Assembly: GCA_963734185.1 (NCBI GenBank)
Contig: CAVTGA010000002.1
Coordinates: 2,108,001 to 2,172,000 of the forward strand
Length of the DNA: 64,000 nt
Direction of reading: 5' to 3'
Origin: PALSA-894 sp963734185
GTDB lineage: Bacteria; Pseudomonadota; Alphaproteobacteria; Rhizobiales; Xanthobacteraceae
Shown: piece by piece, positions 51,886 through 61,258 of the stretch
Layout: each line of letters begins with the position of its first letter
Position numbering within the stretch: the stretch's first letter is position 1
Notes under the pieces: generated by a model
Database searches by the model: none
Told to the model about the DNA's origin: nothing
Seen by the model: the letters and a program-made list of their open reading frames with translations, nothing else
Program-made: the position numbers and the translations under genes

Positions 51886-52218
51886 ATGGCCTGGCTTTCG
51901 CTTTTCTTCGCCGGCCTGTTCGAGGTCGTCTGGGCCATCGGCCTCAAATATACCGAAGGTTTCTCGCGGCTGTGGCCGAGCGTCGGCACCGTCCTCGCCA
52001 TGATCGTCAGCATCGTGCTGCTCGAATACGCGCTGCGCACCCTTCCCGTCGGCACCGCCTACGCGATCTGGGTCGGGATCGGCGCGCTCGGGACGGCCGT
52101 GATGGGCATGATCCTGTTCGGCGAATCGCGCGAGCCGCTGCGCCTGTTGTGCCTGCTGCTGATCGTGGCCGGCGTGATCGGGCTGAAGCTCGTCACCCGC
52201 GAGGCCTCGCCGGCCTGA
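51886..52218 (+). CDS. gdx: SMR-family small exporter, Gdx/SugE type
   Basis: 110 residues with four transmembrane helices; Glu13 in FAGLFEVVWAIGLKY is the proton- and substrate-coupling acid of the SMR family. The sequence LLEYALRTLPVGTAYAIWVG then IGALGTAVMGMILFGESREP is of the SugE/Gdx subtype, which exports guanidinium. SD TCGGAGG precedes the ATG. Starts 33 bp after the tRNA remnant; no guanidine riboswitch is visible because the prophage replaced the upstream DNA. Confidence 0.88.
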   Translation: MAWLSLFFAGLFEVVWAIGLKYTEGFSRLWPSVGTVLAMIVSIVLLEYALRTLPVGTAYAIWVGIGALGTAVMGMILFGESREPLRLLCLLLIVAGVIGLKLVTREASPA

Positions 52219-52296
52219 GCGTTGACAGGCCTCCGGGCGCCCCCTAGAAACCCCGCAAATGCGCCCGGGCGCTGTGCCGCGCCAGAGGATCGAGCC

Positions 52297-52422
52297 ATGA
52301 AAGTCCGTAACTCGTTGAAATCCCTGCGCGGTCGGCATCGCGACAACCGCATGGTGCGGCGCAAGGGGCGCGTCTACGTCATCAACAAGACCCACCGCCG
52401 CTTCAAGGCGCGCCAGGGCTAG
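52297..52422 (+). CDS. rpmJ: Ribosomal protein L36 (type B, short)
   Basis: 41 residues, MKVRNSLKSLRGRHRDNRMV then RRKGRVYVINKTHRRFKARQ, the highly basic alternative L36. No zinc-binding Cys ligands, as in C-minus paralogues. Host housekeeping gene. Confidence 0.93.
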   Translation: MKVRNSLKSLRGRHRDNRMVRRKGRVYVINKTHRRFKARQG

Positions 52423-52502
52423 AGGCTGCTTTCACGCTCCTTTGAGGCCTGCGGTCGTCGGCGCCTATTGCGCCGCAATCGGGAGCGACTAGACTCGCTT
52501 CC

Positions 52503-53123
52503 ATGCGTGCTCGATCCATCGGTGCCGCCGTGATTGCCGTCGCTGTCGCGACGGCGCTTGGTTCTGCTGTTCCGGTCCGCGCCGAGCCGGGCAGCTGGAC
52601 CGAGATGCCCGACAAGCTGCCGCGCGCCGCGCGCGGCGACCGCACCAAGAATCTCGATTTCCTGTTCGAGGCCCTGAAGGCCGCGCCCGACGCCGACAGC
52701 GCCAAGCTGGTGGAAGGCCGCATCTGGGCGCTGTGGCTCGCCTCGGGCAGCGACACCGCGGATCTCTTGATGTCGCGGGTCAAGACCGCGGTCGACAAGA
52801 AGGACACCGATCTTGCCATCCGGCTGCTCGATTCCATCGTCGCGCTCAAGCCCGAATACATCGAGGCCTGGAACCGGCGTGCGACCCTGCATTTTGCCAA
52901 GAAGGATTACGGCCGCTCGCTCGCCGACATCCGCCAGGTGCTCGCACGGGAGCCGCGCCACTTCGGCGCGCTGACCGGCCTCGGAATGATCATGCAGGAG
53001 TTCGGCGAGGATCGGCTCGCGCTGCAGGCGCTGCGCCGCGCGCTCGCCGTCAACCCGCACCTGCAGAAGATCCCCGATATGGTGAAGTCGCTGACCGAGA
53101 AGGTCGAGGGAAGGGATATCTAG
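52503..53123 (+). CDS. TPR-repeat periplasmic protein
   Basis: 206 residues. Signal peptide (IGAAVIAVAVATALGSAVPVRA) followed by tetratricopeptide repeats: SIVALKPEYIEAWNRRATLH, AKKDYGRSLADIRQVLAREP and GEDRLALQALRRALAVNPHL. Binding scaffold; partner unknown. Confidence 0.85.
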   Translation: MRARSIGAAVIAVAVATALGSAVPVRAEPGSWTEMPDKLPRAARGDRTKNLDFLFEALKAAPDADSAKLVEGRIWALWLASGSDTADLLMSRVKTAVDKKDTDLAIRLLDSIVALKPEYIEAWNRRATLHFAKKDYGRSLADIRQVLAREPRHFGALTGLGMIMQEFGEDRLALQALRRALAVNPHLQKIPDMVKSLTEKVEGRDI

Positions 53124-53139
53124 CGGCTGCGGCGTGCCG

Positions 53140-54570
53140 TCACTCCACCGCCTCCGAGCCCACGAACGCGATGCGCACCATGTTGGTGGCGCCGGGCGTG
53201 CCGAGCGGAACGCCGGCGACGATGATGATGCGCTGCCCCGCCTTGGCGAAGCCGTCCTTGAAGGCGAGGCGGCAGGCGCGGTCGACCATGTCGTCCTGAT
53301 TGCGCGCGTCCTCGGCCACGATGCTGTGCACGCCCCACACCAGTGACAGCCGGCGCCCGGTCGCAAGGTTGGGCGAGATCGCGACGATCGGCGACTTCGG
53401 CCGCTCGCGCGCGACGCGCAAGGCGGTCGAACCCGAGAAGGTCCAGCACACGATCGCCGAGAGATCGAGCGTCTCGGCGATCTGGCGCGCCGCGTCGGCG
53501 ATGGCGTCGGCGCCGGTCGCCTCGGGCGCGCTGCGCTGCGCCTGGATGATCGAGCGGTAGGTCGGGTCGGTCTCTACCTCCTCGGCGATGCGGTTCATGG
53601 TGGCGACCGCCTCGACCGGGTATTGCCCGGCGGCCGATTCGGCCGACAGCATCACGGCGTCGGCGCCCTCGAAGATCGCGGTCGCGACGTCGGAGACCTC
53701 CGCGCGCGTCGGCACCGGATTGGCGATCATCGATTCCAGCATCTGGGTCGCGACCACGACCGGCTTGCCGGCGCTGCGCGCCGCGCGCGTGAGCTGCTTC
53801 TGGATGCCCGGCACCTTCTCGAGCGGCATTTCGACGCCGAGATCGCCGCGCGCGACCATCAGCGCGTCGGCGAAATCGAGGATGTCGGCAAGCCGCGTCA
53901 CCGCCTGCGGCTTCTCGATCTTGGCCATCACGGTGGCGCGGCCGCGCGTGATCTTCTTCGCCTCCGCGATGTCGTCGGGGCGCTGGATGAAGGAGAGCGC
54001 GATCCAGTCGATGCCGGCATCGAGCGCGGCTTCCAGATCGGAGCGGTCCTTGGGCGTGAGAGCCGAGAAGCCGATCATGGTGTCGGGGAGGCTGACGCCC
54101 TTGCGCGCCGAAAGCTTGCCTCCGACCTCCACCCGGGTGACCGCGCGCGTCGCCGAGGTCTCGACTGCGACCAGCCTGACCTTGCCGTCGTCGAGCAGCA
54201 GGGTGTGGCCCGGCTCGAGCGAGCTGAGGATCTCCGGATGCGGCAGGTGCACGCGGCTCGCGTCGCCCGGCGCCGGGTCGGCATCGAGCGTGAAGCTCGC
54301 ACCTTTGGCCAGCGTCACCGCGTCGTCGACGAAGGTGCCGACGCGCAGCTTCGGCCCCTGCAGGTCGACCAGCACGCCGATCGGCCGTTCCTGTTCCTTC
54401 TCGACCGACCGGATCGCGGCCAAGAGCTTGCGCATGCCGTCATGCGAGGTGTGGCTCATGTTGATGCGGAACACGTCGGCGCCGGCCGCGAACAGGCGCG
54501 CGATCATGGAGCGATCCGACGACGAGGGACCGAGCGTCGCCACGATCTTGGTGCGACGCAGGCGTCTCAT
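53140..54570 (-). CDS. pyk: Pyruvate kinase
   Basis: 476 residues; makes pyruvate and ATP from phosphoenolpyruvate and ADP in glycolysis. MRRLRRTKIVATLGPSSSDR, FRINMSHTSHDGM, then the active-site segments DWIALSFIQRPDDIAEAK, MAKIEKPQAV and MVARGDLGVEMPLEKVP, with MLESMIANPVPTRAEVSDVA. Start 54570 (MRRLRRTK) chosen; ATG overlaps the upstream DUF1036 stop, so the two form an operon. Confidence 0.95.
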   Translation of the reverse strand: MRRLRRTKIVATLGPSSSDRSMIARLFAAGADVFRINMSHTSHDGMRKLLAAIRSVEKEQERPIGVLVDLQGPKLRVGTFVDDAVTLAKGASFTLDADPAPGDASRVHLPHPEILSSLEPGHTLLLDDGKVRLVAVETSATRAVTRVEVGGKLSARKGVSLPDTMIGFSALTPKDRSDLEAALDAGIDWIALSFIQRPDDIAEAKKITRGRATVMAKIEKPQAVTRLADILDFADALMVARGDLGVEMPLEKVPGIQKQLTRAARSAGKPVVVATQMLESMIANPVPTRAEVSDVATAIFEGADAVMLSAESAAGQYPVEAVATMNRIAEEVETDPTYRSIIQAQRSAPEATGADAIADAARQIAETLDLSAIVCWTFSGSTALRVARERPKSPIVAISPNLATGRRLSLVWGVHSIVAEDARNQDDMVDRACRLAFKDGFAKAGQRIIIVAGVPLGTPGATNMVRIAFVGSEAVE

Positions 54571-55130
54571 CTGCTCTGCTTCGGTTGTGCGCCGGCCGGC
54601 GGCGTCGGAATGAGCGGCGTATACTGTTTCAGGGGCTGCTGCGGGGCCTGCTCGGTCGAATCCGTCAGCTGCACCGTCCACGAGCGTTGCTCGCCGGTGT
54701 CGACCTCGAAGAACCCGGTACGGTCGAACCCGCGCGCCAGGCAGTCCTCGATGCCGCGAATGGTGAACTCCTTGTCGCGCGTGCACAGGTACGCCTTGCC
54801 CGACCACTCGCCGCCGCGATCATAGTCGACGCCGTAGACGTAGTAGAAACGCGACACGAGGGAACCGCGCACCAGCGTCTCGCAACTGCGCGCGGAGAGA
54901 TTCCACCAGCCCTCGGTGGTCCAGCCTTCGCCGTCCTTGTAGCCGATGGAGATGCCGACCCGGCTGCCAGTGTTGTTGCACAGGCGGAAGTCGGCGGCCG
55001 TCGGGTGCGCCGACATGGTCAGCGCGAGCGCGAGCGCAAGCGCGAACGCGGCGCCGTTGCGCACTGCCGGCGCTTTTGAGCGCAGACCTTCGCCTCGCGA
55101 TGTGCTGTGGCTTGGCTCGAGGGTCGTCAT
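54567..55130 (-). CDS. DUF1036 family exported protein
   Basis: 187 residues. Signal peptide (NGAAFALALALALTMSAHPT) then DFRLCNNTGSRVGISIGYKD, GWTTEGWWNLSARSCETLVR and DYDRGGEWSGKAYLCTRDKE, the DUF1036 core. In rhizobia this family sits beside pyruvate kinase, as here. Periplasmic; function unknown. Confidence 0.85.
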   Translation of the reverse strand: MTTLEPSHSTSRGEGLRSKAPAVRNGAAFALALALALTMSAHPTAADFRLCNNTGSRVGISIGYKDGEGWTTEGWWNLSARSCETLVRGSLVSRFYYVYGVDYDRGGEWSGKAYLCTRDKEFTIRGIEDCLARGFDRTGFFEVDTGEQRSWTVQLTDSTEQAPQQPLKQYTPLIPTPPAGAQPKQSR

Positions 55131-55156
55131 TCGGGGCACAGATTTCGCGCCGGTTC

Positions 55157-56446
55157 TCAAGGCGTGTCAACGAGGATGGCGCGGAAGTCGTTGACGTTGG
55201 TGAAGGTCGGTCCCGGGCGCAGCAGGTCGCCCAGCCGCTCGAAGAAGCTTGTGGAATCGTTGTCGGCAAGAAACGCGGCCGGATCGAGGCCGAGTTGGCG
55301 CGCCCGCGCGGCCGTGCCGCCGTCCACGACGGCGCCGGCCGGGTCCTGCGCCGAACCGGCCCCGCCATCGGTGCCGTCGGTGTCGGCGGCGAGCGCCGCG
55401 ATCCCGTTGGTGCCGGCAAGGCCCAGCGCGAGCGCCAGCGCGTATTCCTGGTTGGGGCCGCCGCGGCCCTTGCCGCGGATCGTCACCGTCAATTCGCCGC
55501 CCGACAGGATCACGGCGTGCCGGCCCCCGGCCTGCAAGTCGCGGGCAAGTCGCGCATGCTCGGCCGCGACCTCGCGCGCTTCACCTTCGAGGCGCTCGCC
55601 GAGGAATACGGCCTCGTAGCCGGCGGCGCGGATCGCAGCCTCGGCGGCGGCGAACGCACCGGCCGGCCGCGCGACCAGGTGGAATTCGCTCCGGGCGAAC
55701 GCCGCATCGCCCGGCTTCGGGCTCTCGTTCGCCGGATCGTTGAGCGCGCGGGTCACGGCTTGCGGCAGGTCGAGCCGGAGGCGGGCGACGATCTCGCGCG
55801 CATCCGCGAGCGTCGTGGGATCCGGTACGGTCGGACCCGAACCGATCACGGCCGGATCGTCGCCCGGCACGTCGGAGATCGCGAGCGTCACCACGTGCGC
55901 CGGGAAGGCGCGCGCTGCGAGCCGCCCGCCCTTGATGCGTGAAAGGTGCTTGCGCAGCGTGTTCATATCCCCGATCCCGGCGCCGGAACGCAGCAGCGTG
56001 CGCGTGACCGCCTGCTTCTCGGCGAGCGCAAGGCCGGCGGCCGGCGCGATCCAGTTGGCCGAGGCTCCCCCCGACATCAGCACCAGCACCAGATCGTCCG
56101 CTCGTGCCCGATCCGCGTGCACGAGCGCGCGCTCCGCGGCCGTGAGGCTCGCCGCGTCGGGCACCGGGTGGCCGGCCTCGATCATCTCGACCACCCGGGT
56201 CGGCCGGGCGTAGCCATGACGCGCGACCGCGACTCCCGCGAGGCGTTCGGTGGGCAGTTTCAGCGTATCGAGGTAACGCCGCTCGGCGGCCTCGGTCATC
56301 GAGCCCGCAGCCTTGCCGGCGGCGAGCATGATCAGCCGTCCGGAAGCAGGAGGCGCCGGCAGGTGAGGCAACAGGCATGATGCCGGGTGCGCCGCCGCGA
56401 CGGCGACACGGAACAGGTCTTCGAGAAACGCTCGCGGCGAGTTCAC
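55157..56446 (-). CDS. Glycerate 2-kinase (MOFRL family)
   Basis: 429 residues; phosphorylates glycerate to 2-phosphoglycerate. MLAAGKAAGSMTEAAERRYL, LVLVLMSGGASANWIAPAAG, GDMNTLRKHLSRIKGG, VTLAISDVPGDDPAVIGSGP and the C-terminal GGRHAVILSGGELTVTIRGK then GPNQEYALALALGL, typical of MOFRL domain proteins. Its product feeds enolase and the neighbouring pyruvate kinase. Overlaps the upstream EamA gene. Confidence 0.92.
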   Translation of the reverse strand: MNSPRAFLEDLFRVAVAAAHPASCLLPHLPAPPASGRLIMLAAGKAAGSMTEAAERRYLDTLKLPTERLAGVAVARHGYARPTRVVEMIEAGHPVPDAASLTAAERALVHADRARADDLVLVLMSGGASANWIAPAAGLALAEKQAVTRTLLRSGAGIGDMNTLRKHLSRIKGGRLAARAFPAHVVTLAISDVPGDDPAVIGSGPTVPDPTTLADAREIVARLRLDLPQAVTRALNDPANESPKPGDAAFARSEFHLVARPAGAFAAAEAAIRAAGYEAVFLGERLEGEAREVAAEHARLARDLQAGGRHAVILSGGELTVTIRGKGRGGPNQEYALALALGLAGTNGIAALAADTDGTDGGAGSAQDPAGAVVDGGTAARARQLGLDPAAFLADNDSTSFFERLGDLLRPGPTFTNVNDFRAILVDTP

Positions 56447-57354
56447 AAGCCGGTCTCCAGGCGGACGTTACGCGGGCGCGCGACCCATATGCCGATGAGG
56501 ATGAGCACGCCACCGAGCATCTGCGCCAGCCCAAGCGTTTCGCCGAGCAGGAGCCAGCCGAAGGCGGCGGCCGCGATCGCCTCGAGGAAGATCACCAGTG
56601 CCGAGAACGTCGCCGGCAGGGTGCCGAGCGCGACCGCGATCAGGCCCTGACCCGCAACCTGCGAGATGAGCGCGAGCGCAAGCAAAGCTACGGCCCCCTG
56701 CATCGATCGCGGCATGATCTGCGGCTCCGCGACCAGCGCGATCGCGAACAGGCAGAGCGCCGAGATCGCGGTCGACAGGAACATCAGCTCGGCCGCGCCG
56801 CGGCGGGTACGGGCGGCGCGCACCGCGAGCACGTAGAGGCCAAAGAACACTGCGGTCGCGGCGCCGAATAGGTCGCCCATGAGCCGCTGCGGCGCAAAAC
56901 CGTAGCTTTCGCCGACCAGCGCAACCCCGCCGGCGAGGCACAGCACGAGCCCGACCAGAATTCGCGGGCCGATGCTTTCGGACAGCACGATCCAGGCACC
57001 GAGCGCGACCCAGATCGGCGCGGTGGTGGCGAGGAACGTGGCGTTGGCGACCGTCGTGCCGAGGATCGCGAGATGCCAGAAGAACAGGTCGCCGGTGAAA
57101 AACAGGCCGGCCAACACCACGGCACGATCGATGCGCGGTCGGTCGGCAGGCTTGCCGTTGCGCTCGAAGCGGGCCCACGCCCACAGGAGCGGCAGCGCCA
57201 GGAACGTGCGCCAGAACGCGCTGGCATAGGGTCCGACGTCGGCCCATCGCACGAACAGAGGGGATGCGCCCATCGCGATCGCGCCGAGCACGAGCGCCAC
57301 GAAGGCGAGCGCGATACGCTGCCCATCCGCGGTCGCCGTGCCGGCCGTCGTCAT
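56443..57354 (-). CDS. EamA/DMT-family transporter
   Basis: 303 residues, ten hydrophobic segments in two EamA repeats (IALAFVALVLGAIAMGASPL; VVLAGLFFTGDLFFWHLAIL; VALLALALISQVAGQGLIAV; AAAAFGWLLLGETLGLAQML). Substrate unknown; DMT transporters export amino acids or other metabolites. ATG 57354 chosen over TTG 57363. Confidence 0.9.
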   Translation of the reverse strand: MTTAGTATADGQRIALAFVALVLGAIAMGASPLFVRWADVGPYASAFWRTFLALPLLWAWARFERNGKPADRPRIDRAVVLAGLFFTGDLFFWHLAILGTTVANATFLATTAPIWVALGAWIVLSESIGPRILVGLVLCLAGGVALVGESYGFAPQRLMGDLFGAATAVFFGLYVLAVRAARTRRGAAELMFLSTAISALCLFAIALVAEPQIMPRSMQGAVALLALALISQVAGQGLIAVALGTLPATFSALVIFLEAIAAAAFGWLLLGETLGLAQMLGGVLILIGIWVARPRNVRLETGL

Positions 57355-57470
57355 CCCGATCAATCCCCAAGGCGGTGCCGTGCGTCGATTTTGCTGCAGT
57401 CCGTGATTTTCAGTCCGGCCGCAGCGTGGTTACAATGCTTCCAAAGAAAGGACGAGGGGGAGGGAGCATC

Positions 57471-57926
57471 ATGCCGGTCGCATTTACCATCAACGGCAAG
57501 GGCGTGAGCGTGGAGGCCGAGCCCGACACGCCGTTGCTCTGGATCGTGCGCGAGCACCTGAGATTGACCGGCACCAAGTTCGGTTGCGGCTCGGGCCTGT
57601 GCGGAGCCTGCACGGTGCATGTCGAGGGCAAGGCGGTACGCTCGTGCCAGACCGGCCTGAAGGACGTGGCGGGCAAGAAGGTGACGACGATCGAAGGCCT
57701 GTCGCCGACCAGCTCCCATCCGCTGCAGAAGGCCTGGATCGCCGAGCAGGTGCCGCAGTGCGGCTACTGCCAGTCGGGGCAGATCATGCAGGCTGCCGAG
57801 CTCCTGGCCAAGACCAGGAAGCCGACGCGCGAGCAGATCGTCGCCCACATGGACGGCAACATCTGCCGCTGCGGCACCTATCCACGCATCGTGCGCGCGA
57901 TCCAGCGCGCCGCACGGGAGGGCTGA
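57471..57926 (+). CDS. Isoquinoline 1-oxidoreductase alpha subunit-like, [2Fe-2S]
   Basis: 151 residues with two [2Fe-2S] clusters: GCGSGLCGACTVHVEGKAVR then SC for the plant-type cluster, and QCGYCQSGQIM with NICRCGTYPRI for the second. MPVAFTINGKGVSVEAEPDT start. Electron-transfer partner of the molybdenum subunit encoded next. Strong GGGGAGGGAG upstream. Confidence 0.9.
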   Translation: MPVAFTINGKGVSVEAEPDTPLLWIVREHLRLTGTKFGCGSGLCGACTVHVEGKAVRSCQTGLKDVAGKKVTTIEGLSPTSSHPLQKAWIAEQVPQCGYCQSGQIMQAAELLAKTRKPTREQIVAHMDGNICRCGTYPRIVRAIQRAAREG

Positions 57927-57929
57927 GCC

Positions 57930-60149
57930 ATGGACGAGCAGATCAAGCGAAAACCGCTCGGCGTCTCCCGCCGCGGCTTCGTGCAGGGCGCGGGCGGATT
58001 GACCTTCGCGTTCGCGCTGACGGGCGCGCTGCTCGGCCGCGCGTCGGAGGCAATCGCTGCCGACAGCGCCAAGCTCAACGCCTGGGTGACGATCGGCGCC
58101 GACAATGTCGTCACTATCCTGTGCCCGACCTCCGAGATGGGCCAGGGCGTGCTCACCGCGCTGCCGCTGATCCTGGCCGAGGAGCTCGATGCCGATTGGT
58201 CGAAAGTGAAATGCGAGTTCGCGCCGGGCAATCCGCGCGTCTACGGCGGCGCGCACAAGATGTTCCCGGGCGCGCAGGTGACGCTCGCCAGCGTCTCGGT
58301 GCCGGCCTACTTCACGCCGCTGCGCACCGCCGGCGCGCAGGCGCGAAAGGTGCTGATCGATGCCGTCGCCGAGGAATGGAAGGTGCCCGTCGGCGAACTC
58401 ACGACCGAGAAGAGCATGGTCGTCCATGCCAAGTCCAAGCGCCGCATCTCCTACGGCGACATCGTCAAGTTTGCCAAGGTGCCGGCCGAGCTGCCCAAGA
58501 TCGCCGCAACCGACCTGAAGAAGCCGAAAGACTTCAAGCTGATCGGCCGCAAGGACATCGGCCGCGTCGACGTTCCCTCCAAGGTCAACGGCAGCGCCAA
58601 GTACGGCATCGACGTGCAGGTTCCGGGCATGGTCTACGCCTCGCTGCTGCACGCGCCGATGGACGGCGCGAAGGCCGAAAACGTCAATACCGCCGAGGTG
58701 ATGCAGATCAGAGGCGTGACGCGGGTCATTCCGCTCCCGTTCGGCGTCGCGGTGATCGGCGAGACCGTCGAGGCGACGCGTGCCGGGCGCTTCGCGCTGA
58801 AAGTGAAGTGGAACACGAGCGAAGCGCGCGCGGCGCCGTTCGACTCGGAGAAGGCAAAGTCCGAGTACGCCCGCAAGGCCAGGGATCCGGCATCCGAGGT
58901 CAAGGAAGCCTTCAAGGTCGGCGATCCCGACCAGGCATTCGCCGGAGCGGCCAGGACGTTGGAGGCGGCCTACTGGTCCGAGCACACCTATCACGCCCAG
59001 ATGGAGCCGATGAACGCGGTGGCGAAAGTATCGGACGACGGGCAGTCGGCCGAGATCTGGGTCGGTACGCAGGTGCAGCCGCTCGCCGCCGCCGTGGTGG
59101 CGAACGTGCTCAAGACCACGCCGGACAAGATCAAGATCAATCTGCAACTGCTCGGCGGCGGCTTCGGCCGGCGCATCTGGCCGGACGCCCCGGTGCAGGC
59201 GGCGGTGCTCGCCAACATCGTCAAGCGGCCGGTCAAGCTGATGCTCACGCGCGAGGACGACCTCGCGGCCGCGCGCCCGCGGCCGATGACGCATCACGTG
59301 ATGAAGGCGGCGCTCGACGACAAGAACAACCTCACCGGCTGGCACCATCGGATCGTGGCCGAGAACGTGGACGCCGTGGCGGCGCCGCCGCGCTTCCAGG
59401 CGACCGGCGGGCGCGACTACATCGGCTGGGTCGGCATGAGCCAGGACTTCTACAGGATCCCCAATCTCAAGGCCGACGCGATCCGCGAGCAGCGCGGCAT
59501 GCGGGTGCATGCCTGGCGCGGCATCGGCGCCGGTTACAACAAGTTCGTGAGCGAATCCTTCCTCGACGAAGTCGCGGCGGCGCGGGGCGTCGATCCACTC
59601 GAGTTCCGGCTCGAGCTCACCAAGGATCACCCGCGCGCGCAGGCCGTCATCAAGGCCGTGGCCGACATGGCGAACTGGAAGAAGAAGCGTGCCGCGGGGC
59701 GCGGCCTCGGGCTCGCCTTCTCTGACTATCACGACACGCTCACCGCCGGCATCGCCGAGGTGACGGTCGACAAGGCGAGCGGCAAGATCAAGGCGCACGA
59801 CTACTGGATCGCGGTCGATCCGGGCCTCGTGATCCAGCCCGACAATGCGACGGCGCAGGTCGAAAGCGCGATCGTGTACGCGCTCTCGGGCGCGCTGACG
59901 GAGGAACTGTCGATGAAGGACGGCGCCGTGCAGCAGTCGAACTTCAACGACTACCACGTGCTGCGGATGAGCGACATGCCGCAGCTCCACATCAAGATCA
60001 TCGCGACCGACAATCCACCGACCGGCATGGGCGAGGTCGGCATCCCGACGGTGGCGCCGGCGATCGGCAACGCGGTCGCGGCCCTTACCGGCAAGCGGCT
60101 GCGCCACCTGCCGATGTCGGCGGAGCGGGTAAAGAAGGCGCTGGCGTAG
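57930..60149 (+). CDS. Molybdopterin-binding aldehyde/isoquinoline oxidoreductase (IorB-like)
   Basis: 739 residues. Tat signal (VSRRGFVQGAGGLTFAFALT) for export of the folded molybdenum enzyme. LCPTSEMGQGVLTALPLILA, FAPGNPRVYGGAHKMFPGAQ, GGFGRRIWPDAPVQA, RGMRVHAWRGIGAGYNKF and VAPAIGNAVAALTG-like C-terminus match xanthine-dehydrogenase-type IorB. Forms a complex with the [2Fe-2S] subunit. Substrate not known. Confidence 0.92.
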   Translation: MDEQIKRKPLGVSRRGFVQGAGGLTFAFALTGALLGRASEAIAADSAKLNAWVTIGADNVVTILCPTSEMGQGVLTALPLILAEELDADWSKVKCEFAPGNPRVYGGAHKMFPGAQVTLASVSVPAYFTPLRTAGAQARKVLIDAVAEEWKVPVGELTTEKSMVVHAKSKRRISYGDIVKFAKVPAELPKIAATDLKKPKDFKLIGRKDIGRVDVPSKVNGSAKYGIDVQVPGMVYASLLHAPMDGAKAENVNTAEVMQIRGVTRVIPLPFGVAVIGETVEATRAGRFALKVKWNTSEARAAPFDSEKAKSEYARKARDPASEVKEAFKVGDPDQAFAGAARTLEAAYWSEHTYHAQMEPMNAVAKVSDDGQSAEIWVGTQVQPLAAAVVANVLKTTPDKIKINLQLLGGGFGRRIWPDAPVQAAVLANIVKRPVKLMLTREDDLAAARPRPMTHHVMKAALDDKNNLTGWHHRIVAENVDAVAAPPRFQATGGRDYIGWVGMSQDFYRIPNLKADAIREQRGMRVHAWRGIGAGYNKFVSESFLDEVAAARGVDPLEFRLELTKDHPRAQAVIKAVADMANWKKKRAAGRGLGLAFSDYHDTLTAGIAEVTVDKASGKIKAHDYWIAVDPGLVIQPDNATAQVESAIVYALSGALTEELSMKDGAVQQSNFNDYHVLRMSDMPQLHIKIIATDNPPTGMGEVGIPTVAPAIGNAVAALTGKRLRHLPMSAERVKKALA

Positions 60150-60150
60150 G

Positions 60151-60420
60151 CTAGCGGAACAGCCGGCCGATCCAGCGTGGCCTCCACGACGGCCGATCCG
60201 GGGTTGGCTGATCGGGGGTCGGCCGCACCGGCCGCGGTTGCGCGCGCAACCGTTTCAGGGCGGCGATCTGGTCGTCGCACCATTGGCGGTCCTCGCCCAG
60301 GGTTTCGATGCAGGCTTCGACGCAGGTGTCGCAGATATAGACCTTTGGCCCGGCAATGAGCCGTACGACCTCGTGCTGGCTCTTGCCGCAGAAGGAGCAG
60401 TAGAGGGTGCGAGGGGGCAT
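60151..60420 (-). CDS. ClpX-type C4 zinc-finger protein (89 aa)
   Basis: MPPRTLYCSFCGKSQHEVVR then IAGPKVYICDTCVEACIETL is the ClpX C4 zinc-binding domain, without any ClpX ATPase following. Start 60420 chosen. A stand-alone adaptor-like domain. The C-terminus is proline-rich (RPVRPTPDQPTPDRP). Confidence 0.8.
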   Translation of the reverse strand: MPPRTLYCSFCGKSQHEVVRLIAGPKVYICDTCVEACIETLGEDRQWCDDQIAALKRLRAQPRPVRPTPDQPTPDRPSWRPRWIGRLFR

Positions 60421-60562
60421 GGCGGCGCTCCGGCACTGGGGGCGACAGCCAAGACATAGGGGCGCGGCTGCGGACAGCCAAGGGCGGGGCCGCGCGGCTA
60501 TCAAAATTCAGTTGCCGTTCTTATGTTTGTTGCAGGCCGAAGCCATTCGCGAGGAACTGCCG

Positions 60563-60859
60563 ATGGACGACAAGACCCGCACCGAGCTCGAAGCCGCCGT
60601 GTACCGGCGCCTGGTGGAGCATCTGCGCACGCGCACCGACGTGCAGAACATCGACCTGATGAATCTCGCCGGCTTCTGCCGCAACTGCCTGTCCAACTGG
60701 ATGAAGGAGGCGGCGGACGCCAAGGGCCTTGGCATGAGCAAGGACGAGAGCCGCGCGGCCGTCTACGGCATGCCGTTCGACGAATGGAAGGCGAAATACC
60801 AGCAGGAAGCCTCGCCGGCGCAGAAGGAAGCTTTCGAAAAAGCAAGCCACAAGCACTGA
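60563..60859 (+). CDS. DUF1244 family protein
   Basis: 98 residues. MDDKTRTELEAAVYRRLVEH, NIDLMNLAGFCRNCLSNWMK and VYGMPFDEWKAKYQQEASPA are the DUF1244 pattern, conserved in proteobacteria with the invariant FCRNCLS. Function unknown; short cytosolic. Confidence 0.88.
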   Translation: MDDKTRTELEAAVYRRLVEHLRTRTDVQNIDLMNLAGFCRNCLSNWMKEAADAKGLGMSKDESRAAVYGMPFDEWKAKYQQEASPAQKEAFEKASHKH

Positions 60860-60975
60860 TTCTTCCGCTCCGTGTCGGCGGCGCTGTGCAGTGCTGTGGA
60901 TGACCGCCTTCGTGCCTTGACCTGAAGCGTCCGGACTCCGAAACCTGCCTCACGATCTGTCGTGAGGAGCGCCCG

Positions 60976-61251
60976 ATGGCCACCGCCGCTGCAGTCAAGG
61001 ACGAACAGGCCGCGACCCGTTTCGCCAAGGATCACCTGAAGGCTTTCGTCGAGCGCATCGAGCGGCTCGAGGAGGAGAAGAAGACGATCGCCGACGACAT
61101 TCGCGACGTCTATGCGGAGGCCAAGGGCAACGGCTTCGACACCAAGGCGCTGCGCACGATCGTGCGGATGCGCAAGCAGGATGCCGACGAGCGCAAGGAG
61201 CAGGAGGCGATCCTGGAGACCTACCTGAACGCGCTGGGGATGTTGAATTGA
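60976..61251 (+). CDS. gapR: GapR (DUF2312) DNA-binding protein
   Basis: 91 residues. RFAKDHLKAFVERIERLEEE then KKTIADDIRDVYAEAKGNGF and DTKALRTIVRMRKQDADER are the GapR family, an alphaproteobacterial protein that binds overtwisted DNA and supports replication. Highly conserved. Strong indicator of an alphaproteobacterial host. Confidence 0.92.
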   Translation: MATAAAVKDEQAATRFAKDHLKAFVERIERLEEEKKTIADDIRDVYAEAKGNGFDTKALRTIVRMRKQDADERKEQEAILETYLNALGMLN

Positions 61252-61258
61252 GGACAGC

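Noticed and set aside
57360..60107. Very long minus-strand frame (915 codons) opposite the molybdenum oxidoreductase genes
   Set aside because: It lies exactly antisense to two clear genes with strong domain motifs; open antisense frames of this length are expected in high G+C DNA.
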